A DNA stretch of 17,465 nt from Bacillota bacterium. GTDB taxonomy: Bacteria > Bacillota > Clostridia > Oscillospirales > Acutalibacteraceae. The position numbers and the translations under genes are program-made. This document shows, one piece after another, positions 1 to 2,960 of the stretch (position 1 is the stretch's first letter; every line of letters begins with the position of its first letter). Location: assembly GCA_023401495.1 (NCBI GenBank), contig JAEXDU010000112.1, forward strand, positions 1 to 17,465, written 5' to 3'. The notes under the pieces are model-generated. The model worked only from the letters and a program-made list of their open reading frames with translations, searched no databases and was not told where the DNA came from.

Positions 1-189
1 CAGGCCGCTTCTTCGGGCAGCAGTTCCTCTTCGTCCGCAGTGGAAAGCAGCGCCCCGAGTTCTTCTGAAAAGCCGTCTTCCAGCCATTCTTCTTCTTCCG
101 CGTCCGGTAATTCCTCTCAGAAAACCGGTTCCTCTGATAAATCGGGAGCCTCTTCGCAAATAGCTTCTTCCCGGGATAAAAAGGCTTAA
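1..189 (+). CDS. C-terminal fragment of a Ser-rich low-complexity protein (5' truncated)
   Basis: Frame 1 is open from the window edge to a TAA at 187-189 and encodes 62 residues, about half of them serine, with Ala, Gly, Lys and Glu between, ending in R-D-K-K-A. There is no domain to recognise. Such tails and linkers are typical of exported or membrane-anchored Firmicutes proteins, where a Ser-rich stretch spans the cell wall. The serine codons (tct, tcc, tcg, agc) are mixed, so this is a genuine serine bias and not a simple DNA repeat. A strong terminator begins 22 bases after the stop, which supports this being a real gene end. The lipoprotein at 13810-14460 has a similar Ser-rich linker. 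Identity of the full protein cannot be told from this piece. Confidence 0.75.
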   Translation, partial: QAASSGSSSSSSAVESSAPSSSEKPSSSHSSSSASGNSSQKTGSSDKSGASSQIASSRDKKA

Positions 190-210
190 GATTCCGGTAC
201 AGCGAAAAGC

Positions 211-247
211 AGCCCCGCCCTTTTCAAAAGGGCGGGGCTTTCTTTTT
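211..247 (+). terminator. Strong intrinsic terminator
   Basis: A perfect inverted repeat at 211-239 (AGCCCCGCCCTTTT, a single central C, then the complement) is followed by a T-rich run to 247. It ends the Ser-rich gene. The T run overlaps the stop codon of the converging RHH gene at 246-248. On the minus strand the hairpin is followed by GCTTTTC, so it may also work for that gene. Confidence 0.93.
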
Positions 248-404
248 ACTCCATTTTACCATGCTGCTTTTCATGTTGCTCTACACAGTGCCGGATTAAA
301 ACCAGTATTTGGTGGTTCACGGAACGTCCCTCATAATCTGCCACAAAATGCAGCTTGTTCAGCAAATCTTCCTCTATTCGGATAGAATATCTTTTCACTG
401 CCAT
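246..404 (-). CDS. Ribbon-helix-helix (Arc/MetJ-type) small DNA-binding protein, copy 1
   Basis: A 52-residue protein on the minus strand, starting at ATG 404 with an AGAGGTG ribosome binding site about 9 bases upstream. The N-terminal strand (K-R-Y-S-I-R-I) is followed by helix 1 (E-E-D-L-L-N-K-L-H-F-V-A-D-Y), the turn E-G-R-S-V-N and helix 2 (H-Q-I-L-V-L-I-R-H-C-V-E). This is the classic Arc-like RHH pattern, in which the strand enters the major groove as part of a dimer and the G-R-S-x-N turn caps helix 2. It is a clear paralogue of the gene at 522-692 (shared I-R-I, L-L-x-K-L, V-A-x-Y, R-S-x-N, H-G-x). RHH proteins of this size are usually autorepressors or antitoxin-like regulators. No toxin partner is adjacent. 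The 18-bp palindrome just upstream is a natural candidate for its operator. Confidence 0.85.
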   Translation of the reverse strand: MAVKRYSIRIEEDLLNKLHFVADYEGRSVNHQILVLIRHCVEQHEKQHGKME

Positions 405-424
405 ACATAACACCTCTTTTAGTT

Positions 425-442
425 ATAGATGATATCATCTAT
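425..442. promoter_or_regulatory. 18-bp perfect palindrome, probable operator of RHH copy 1
   Basis: ATAGATGATATCATCTAT reads identically on both strands. It lies between the RHH1 ribosome binding site and a possible minus-strand -10 (TAAAAT on the minus strand, 446-441), so it would cover the transcription start. The matching -35 is poor (TTCACA with a 19-base spacer), so the promoter itself is only tentative. The role as an autoregulatory site is inferred from position and symmetry. Confidence 0.6.
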
Positions 443-521
443 TTTAAGGCTTCCTTATGGTACAATGTGAAAAACGGATATAGAATATATTCAATATAAA
501 TTCATTCTAATGCCAGATTAT

Positions 522-692
522 TTAAAGCTCGATTTCTCCGTGCGTCTGCTCAAATTTCTCAACATGCTTTTTAATCAGCATCTCCACCTCACGATTGGCT
601 GAACGTGCATGATATTCTGCTACATAACGCAATTTTTCCAATAAACTCGGATCGATGCGAATTGTAAACTGTGGTAAATCTGACGGCATCAT
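522..692 (-). CDS. Ribbon-helix-helix (Arc/MetJ-type) small DNA-binding protein, copy 2
   Basis: A 56-residue protein starting at ATG 692 (a second ATG follows at 689), with a good AGGGGG ribosome binding site about 7 bases upstream. The layout is an N-terminal strand (Q-F-T-I-R-I), helix 1 (P-S-L-L-E-K-L-R-Y-V-A-E-Y), the turn H-A-R-S-A-N and helix 2 (R-E-V-E-M-L-I-K-K-H-V-E-K-F). This matches the Arc-like RHH fold and is paralogous to the 246-404 gene. The two genes are transcribed the same way, 117 bases apart, the interval holding an AT-rich stretch and the palindrome. Its upstream region contains a near-perfect inverted repeat of the motif AAAGTRACA. A third copy of that motif sits inside the promoter of the divergent gene at 816, so this protein may control both itself and that gene. 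Confidence 0.85.
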   Translation of the reverse strand: MMPSDLPQFTIRIDPSLLEKLRYVAEYHARSANREVEMLIKKHVEKFEQTHGEIEL

Positions 693-708
693 TTTGACCC
701 CCTTTTGA

Positions 709-730
709 TGTCACTTTTATTAAAGTAACA
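709..730. promoter_or_regulatory. Inverted repeat TGTCACTTT-N4-AAAGTAACA, putative RHH operator
   Basis: TGTCACTTT (709-717) and AAAGTAACA (722-730) form an inverted repeat with one mismatch and a 4-base centre, directly upstream of the RHH2 ribosome binding site. The same 9-mer recurs exactly as AAAGTGACA at 762-770. Short inverted or direct repeats are typical RHH operators. Which protein binds is inferred. Confidence 0.55.
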
Positions 731-753
731 CACAAAAACCGTCCATAGCGATG

Positions 754-782
754 TTGACAACAAAGTGACAACACCTTATAAT
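754..782 (+). promoter_or_regulatory. Consensus sigma-A promoter of the 58-residue gene, with operator-like site in the spacer
   Basis: TTGACA (754-759), a 17-base spacer and TATAAT (777-782): a perfect consensus promoter pointing at the gene at 816, with a leader of roughly 27 bases. The spacer holds AAAGTGACA (762-770), the exact complement of half of the inverted repeat at 709-717. A repressor bound there would block polymerase, which is how such a strong promoter could be kept quiet. Confidence 0.88.
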
Positions 783-815
783 TAATAATAGTAATTCATT
801 ATTGGGGGAATTGGG

Positions 816-992
816 ATGCCGGACTATAAAGAGCTGTATTTAAAAATGGTGCGCGCCTCGGAACAGGCTATAGGCATACTGATCAAGGCACAGTTGGAGT
901 GTGAAGAAAGTTCTCTCTCTTCTTGTGAACCAAAGCTTATCATCGTTCCCTTTGCTGCGCAAAAGGGGCAGGGGGACAAGCTGGAAAAATAA
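816..992 (+). CDS. Conserved-type small protein of 58 residues, function unknown
   Basis: ATG 816 to TAA 990-992. A G-rich ribosome binding site (GGGGGAA, 804-810) lies just upstream, behind a perfect consensus promoter, so it is surely expressed. The first ~32 residues (P-D-Y-K-E-L-Y-L-K-M-V-R-A-S-E-Q-A-I-x-I-L-I-x-A-Q-x-E-C-E-E) form an amphipathic helix pair. The tail is short and variable, with a hydrophobic patch L-I-I-V-P-F and a charged end. From memory, proteins with this Y-K-x-L-Y-L-K-x-x-R-A-x-E-x-A-I start occur widely in Oscillospiraceae, but I know of no function. There is no signal peptide and no metal site. It is divergent from the RHH genes and shares putative operators with them. 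Directly downstream lies the long non-coding hairpin region. Confidence 0.78.
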   Translation: MPDYKELYLKMVRASEQAIGILIKAQLECEESSLSSCEPKLIIVPFAAQKGQGDKLEK

Positions 993-1017
993 ACTGTTTC
1001 GTTCGTTTATTTGAAGC

Positions 1018-1056
1018 CTTTCTTCGTGCGGCTTCGCCGCAGGGAAAATTCTTTTT
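1018..1056 (+). terminator. Possible weak terminator of the 58-residue gene
   Basis: TGCGGC-TTC-GCCGCA (1027-1041) is a stable 6-bp hairpin that can be lengthened through flanking TTTC/GAAA pairs. A run of six T follows at 1051-1056, about 10 bases after the hairpin instead of immediately after it. Termination is plausible but imperfect. Confidence 0.35.
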
Positions 1057-1088
1057 TCGTTATTTTGCCCCTCGTGCCGGGGCGGGCA

Positions 1089-1116
1089 CTTACTTTCGTG
1101 AAAGGACGAAAGTAAG
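1089..1116. repeat. Left terminal hairpin of the structured element
   Basis: CTTACTTTCGT (1089-1099), loop GAAAGG, ACGAAAGTAAG (1106-1116): 11 perfect pairs. It is the counterpart of the hairpin at 1543-1570. Two pairs differ between the copies and both changes keep pairing (A-T versus C-G, and G-C versus T-A). Confidence 0.85.
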
Positions 1117-1124
1117 CAAAGGCC

Positions 1125-1145
1125 TTCCAAAGGACACCTTTGGAA
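1125..1145. repeat. Hairpin TTCCAAAGG-ACA-CCTTTGGAA
   Basis: Perfect 9-bp inverted repeat with a 3-base loop, nine bases inside the left terminal hairpin. Its core (CCAAAGG/CCTTTGG) recurs as another hairpin at 1465-1483. Confidence 0.8.
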
Positions 1146-1194
1146 TCCGTTCGGGGAACGGCACTTGTAAGCGTAAACGAAAACTACTGTAAAG

Positions 1195-1280
1195 GCGCTC
1201 CAATGAAAATGCCCACTCTCCTGGCTGCTGTAAATCAAAAGCTTAGCGCTTTCGTCCGTCGGCGGGCATTTTCAGAGCGC
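1195..1280. repeat. Long-range inverted repeat within the structured element
   Basis: TGAAAATGCCC (1204-1214) pairs perfectly with GGGCATTTTCA (1264-1274). The pairing continues through GCGCTC (1195-1200) with GAGCGC (1275-1280) across a 3-base bulge. The 49-base interior can form a smaller AAAGC/GCTTT hairpin. Confidence 0.75.
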
Positions 1281-1402
1281 TCTCGTTGGCTCGCAGAAGG
1301 GCTGCCTGACGGTAGTCTCGGTTTGCCGGTTTACAGATGGTGTTCTATTGCCCAGCGATTTCTCCTACCTTTTGTGCGCGCTAAAGCTTCTTTTACATAC
1401 CC

Positions 1403-1435
1403 GTTTCACACGCAGGCCGTGCCTGTGTGTGAAAC
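1403..1435. repeat. Hairpin GTTTCACACGCAGGC-CGT-GCCTGTGTGTGAAAC
   Basis: A 15-bp stem with a single mismatched pair and a 3-base loop, the most stable of the internal hairpins. No T run follows on either strand, so it does not look like a terminator. Confidence 0.82.
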
Positions 1436-1445
1436 AGAACCAGAG

Positions 1446-1532
1446 CGGGAGCCTCTCCCGGTTTCCAAAGGCAGCGCCTTTGGTCGTTGAGAGGGGGTTC
1501 CAAGGGGGAGAGAATCGAAACTCCCCCCTTGG
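1446..1532. repeat. Cluster of three consecutive hairpins
   Basis: CGGGAG-CCT-CTCCCG (1446-1460), CCAAAGGC-AGC-GCCTTTGG (1465-1483), then CCAAGGGGGAG (1500-1510) paired with CTCCCCCCTTGG (1521-1532, one extra C). Three back-to-back stems with short loops suggest either folded RNA or extruding single-stranded DNA. Confidence 0.75.
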
Positions 1533-1542
1533 CGAATCTTTG

Positions 1543-1570
1543 CTTCCTTTCTTTTCGTCAAGAAAGGAAG
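1543..1570. repeat. Right terminal hairpin of the structured element
   Basis: CTTCCTTTCTT (1543-1553), loop TTCGTC, AAGAAAGGAAG (1560-1570): 11 perfect pairs. It is in inverted orientation relative to the left hairpin and flanked by the same GGCCCGCCCCGG block on its outer side. Confidence 0.85.
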
Positions 1571-1585
1571 GGCCCGCCCCGGCCT

Positions 1586-1647
1586 GAGGGGCAAGCTCTG
1601 CGCCAGCAGGCAAGCTGCGCCTGCACGCACATCGCGAGAAACCCCGC
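1586..1647. repeat. ~62-bp direct repeat, copy A
   Basis: Begins GAGGGGCAAGC, runs through CTGCGCCAGCAGGCAA and CCTGCACGCACATC, and ends near CCCCGC. Copy B lies at 1716-1776 with roughly 80 percent identity by eye and one 1-base gap. It starts inside the right terminal repeat of the structured element. Confidence 0.75.
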
Positions 1648-1715
1648 AGAGAAAACAACCCGCTCTCTCACGAATGAAAGACTTCTGTTAAATGGAAGAA
1701 GTCCTGCTCCAGCAC

Positions 1716-1776
1716 GAGGGGCAAGCCTGCGCCAGCAGACAAACCGTGCCTGCACGCACATCACAAAAAAGCCGGC
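1716..1776. repeat. ~61-bp direct repeat, copy B
   Basis: Second copy of the 1586-1647 unit, 130 bases downstream. Its first bases with the three before them (CACGAGGGGC, 1713-1722) are the exact complement of the left end of the structured element (1067-1076), so the outer block is used at least three times here. Confidence 0.75.
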
Positions 1777-1824
1777 GGAAGTCCTGTGGAAAAACAGCTT
1801 TACAACTTATCGTTGAATCAAGTA

Positions 1825-1860
1825 AGTTTTCAACTATGAGTTAACAATCTGTTGAAAACT
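1825..1860. repeat. 10-bp inverted repeat AGTTTTCAAC / GTTGAAAACT
   Basis: Perfect arms at 1825-1834 and 1851-1860 with a 16-base AT-rich centre, in otherwise featureless sequence between the direct repeats and the next gene. It could be an operator or an element end. It is not followed by a T run. Confidence 0.6.
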
Positions 1861-1957
1861 CTTTCCGCTTTGAACCTGACGACACGCCCAGACAATCTCT
1901 CAATTATCATTAAAAGAGTCAGCCGCTATCCCGCTCACGCTCTAAACCGGCTGAATC

Positions 1958-1968
1958 AAGGGAGGTGA
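1958..1968 (+). promoter_or_regulatory. Orphan strong Shine-Dalgarno sequence
   Basis: AAGGGAGGTGA is close to the ideal ribosome binding site, but no ATG or GTG lies 5-10 bases downstream. The first in-frame candidate is a TTG at 1981, 12 bases on, which opens a frame continuous with the 76-residue gene. This may be the remnant of a lost gene start, or an alternative start of that gene giving 102 residues. Confidence 0.4.
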
Positions 1969-2007
1969 GATACCACAATCTTGGCCGATACAAGCAAAAA
2001 GTGTGTC

Positions 2008-2036
2008 TTGAAACCGGTGCTTTTCCATGCTATACT
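2008..2036 (+). promoter_or_regulatory. Sigma-A promoter of the coiled-coil gene
   Basis: TTGAAA (2008-2013), a 17-base spacer and TATACT (2031-2036). Transcription would start near 2043, just ahead of the AGGGGG ribosome binding site at 2046-2051. This promoter lies downstream of the TTG at 1981 and so argues for the GTG start at 2059. Confidence 0.78.
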
Positions 2037-2058
2037 GAACTGCATAGGGGGTGTTGAA

Positions 2059-2289
2059 GTGTTAGACAAAGACGATCTGCAAGCCATCGCGGGATTGATA
2101 ACGGAATCATTAAAGCCAATACATAACAGACTAGATTCAATGGAAAGCAAACTGAATCAGCTGCAGGAAGACGTTGAAATTCTGAAAGAGGATACGAAAG
2201 TCACTCGCGGCGCCGTCAATCAGCTTCTCGATTGGGCCGATGACGCAAGCATTCAGGTGGTTCCCCTTTTCAATAAGAAAGTAAAATAA
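2059..2289 (+). CDS. Small coiled-coil protein of 76 residues, function unknown
   Basis: GTG 2059 to TAA 2287-2289, preceded by AGGGGGTG and by its own promoter. An N-terminal D-K-D-D-L-Q-A-I helix is followed by L-x-P-I-x-x-R-L-D-x-M-E and a heptad-patterned stretch (residues ~20-50, L-N-Q-L-Q-E-D-V-E-I-L-K-E-D). The family-like end T-R-x-A-x-N-x-L-L-D-W-A-D-D-A leads to a short V-V-P-L-F tail. From memory, similar small proteins with this heptad core and L-L-D/E-W-A ending are common in Clostridia and their phages, but no function is known to me. A longer form from TTG 1981 (102 residues) is possible but would begin upstream of the promoter. A terminator follows at 2365-2407. Confidence 0.75.
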   Translation: MLDKDDLQAIAGLITESLKPIHNRLDSMESKLNQLQEDVEILKEDTKVTRGAVNQLLDWADDASIQVVPLFNKKVK

Positions 2290-2300
2290 CATCATAGTGA

Positions 2301-2326
2301 GGCTGCTGTAAAATTAAATTGCAGCC
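2301..2326. repeat. GGCTGC/GCAGCC hairpin
   Basis: A 6-bp stem with a 14-base AT-rich loop, 11 bases after the stop of the 76-residue gene. It lacks a T run, so it is probably a 3'-UTR fold and not the terminator itself. Confidence 0.4.
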
Positions 2327-2359
2327 ACGCATCGCATAGAAATCCCCCACATAGACAGA

Positions 2360-2407
2360 AAAATGCGTCCCGAAACGGCTTTGAAAGCCCGATCAGGACG
2401 CTTTTTT
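2360..2407. terminator. Bidirectional terminator between the 76-residue gene and nrdG
   Basis: GCGTCC (2365-2370) pairs with GGACGC (2396-2401), and inside them GGCTTT-G-AAAGCC (2377-2389) forms a second stem. TTTTTT follows on the plus strand (2402-2407), and an AAAAA run precedes on the plus strand, giving Ts on the minus strand. It therefore serves both converging transcripts. Confidence 0.82.
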
Positions 2408-2451
2408 ATATCCATTATTGGAGCAAAGCGGTTGATCATAACCGCCTTGCT

Positions 2452-2937
2452 TTATTCTACGATCTTGGGCTCCGGCCCGCGCAGATCGATGATCCGCTGG
2501 TTGCGGCTGCCGCGAAAGCGCAGGGTCAAATCGCGCTGCTCGAGCAGAAACTTCCCGTCGATCAGCCAGTCGGCCTCTTTCAGCAGCTCCTGCACACCGG
2601 GATCCTGCATCTGCTGCAATTGCTCCAGCGTGTAGCCGCTGTACACGGTAATGTCGAGCCGGGGCAGCTCCTTTCGAATCTGCTTTGCCAGCTCCGCCAG
2701 CTCGGCGGCCTGACAGAACGGTTCGCCCCCGCTGAATGTGACGCCCTTGAGCAGCGGGTCTTCTTTCAGCTCCGCCAGAATCGCCGGAATGTCCGCCGGC
2801 GCGCCGCCCGAAAACGGGTGGGTCTGCGGATTATGGCAGCCGGGGCAGTTGTGGGGGCAGCCCTGCGTGAAAATTACATAGCGAATGCCCGCTCCATCCA
2901 CAATCGACTCCGGTTCAATGCCGGACAGCATCAGCAT
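2452..2937 (-). CDS. nrdG: Anaerobic ribonucleoside-triphosphate reductase activating protein
   Basis: Radical SAM activase that installs the glycyl radical on NrdD, enabling anaerobic deoxyribonucleotide synthesis. It is a cytosolic iron-sulfur enzyme. From ATG 2937 it has 161 residues, the usual length. C27-x3-C31-x2-C34 is the [4Fe-4S]/SAM cluster motif, and F-S-G-G-E-P (residues 68-73) is the SAM-binding GGE motif. The D-G-A-G-I-R start and the C-terminal D-G-K-F and R-F-R-G-S-x-N-Q-R motifs are typical of NrdG. The AGGGAG ribosome binding site is 12 bases upstream, slightly far. Alternatives are ATG 2931 and a TTG at 2964 overlapping the nrdD stop, which would add nine residues. It lies 23 bases after nrdD and is surely co-transcribed with it. 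Confidence 0.95.
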   Translation of the reverse strand: MLMLSGIEPESIVDGAGIRYVIFTQGCPHNCPGCHNPQTHPFSGGAPADIPAILAELKEDPLLKGVTFSGGEPFCQAAELAELAKQIRKELPRLDITVYSGYTLEQLQQMQDPGVQELLKEADWLIDGKFLLEQRDLTLRFRGSRNQRIIDLRGPEPKIVE

Positions 2938-2960
2938 ATTATTCTGTCGCTCCCTTTTGT

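Larger units (their letters stand above)
1067..1592. repeat. Structured non-coding element bounded by ~55-bp inverted repeats
   Basis: The left end (1067-1121) and the reverse complement of the right end (1592-1538) match at 44 of 55 positions by hand count with no gaps. Each end has a G+C-rich outer block (GCCCCTC..GCCGGGGCGGGC) followed by an 11-bp hairpin with a 6-base loop and then GCAAAG. Between the ends lie at least five more perfect or near-perfect hairpins. Open frames across this stretch overlap each other on both strands, lack ribosome binding sites and give Arg/Ser/Pro-rich nonsense. I therefore read it as non-coding: a MITE-like or REP-like element, or a structured RNA. No transposase and no target-site duplication were found. 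Confidence 0.65.

Noticed and set aside
246..692. RHH genes considered as the antitoxins of a type II toxin-antitoxin pair
   Set aside because: No toxin-like gene (RelE, MazF, Fic, PIN and similar) lies beside either gene. The divergent 58-residue protein shows no toxin signature.
1586..1776. Repeats considered as a CRISPR array
   Set aside because: There are only two imperfect ~62-bp copies 130 bases apart, without regular short repeats and spacers, and no cas genes.
840..1816. Several overlapping open frames of 60-130 codons on both strands in the hairpin region
   Set aside because: They overlap one another, lack ribosome binding sites, have Arg/Ser/Pro-rich translations without domain character and are explained by the inverted repeats.
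1860..2058. Possible insertion-sequence remnant (AGCCG/CGGCT hairpin and strong ribosome binding site typical of some transposase leaders)
   Set aside because: No transposase fragment could be recognised downstream, and no element ends or target duplications were found.
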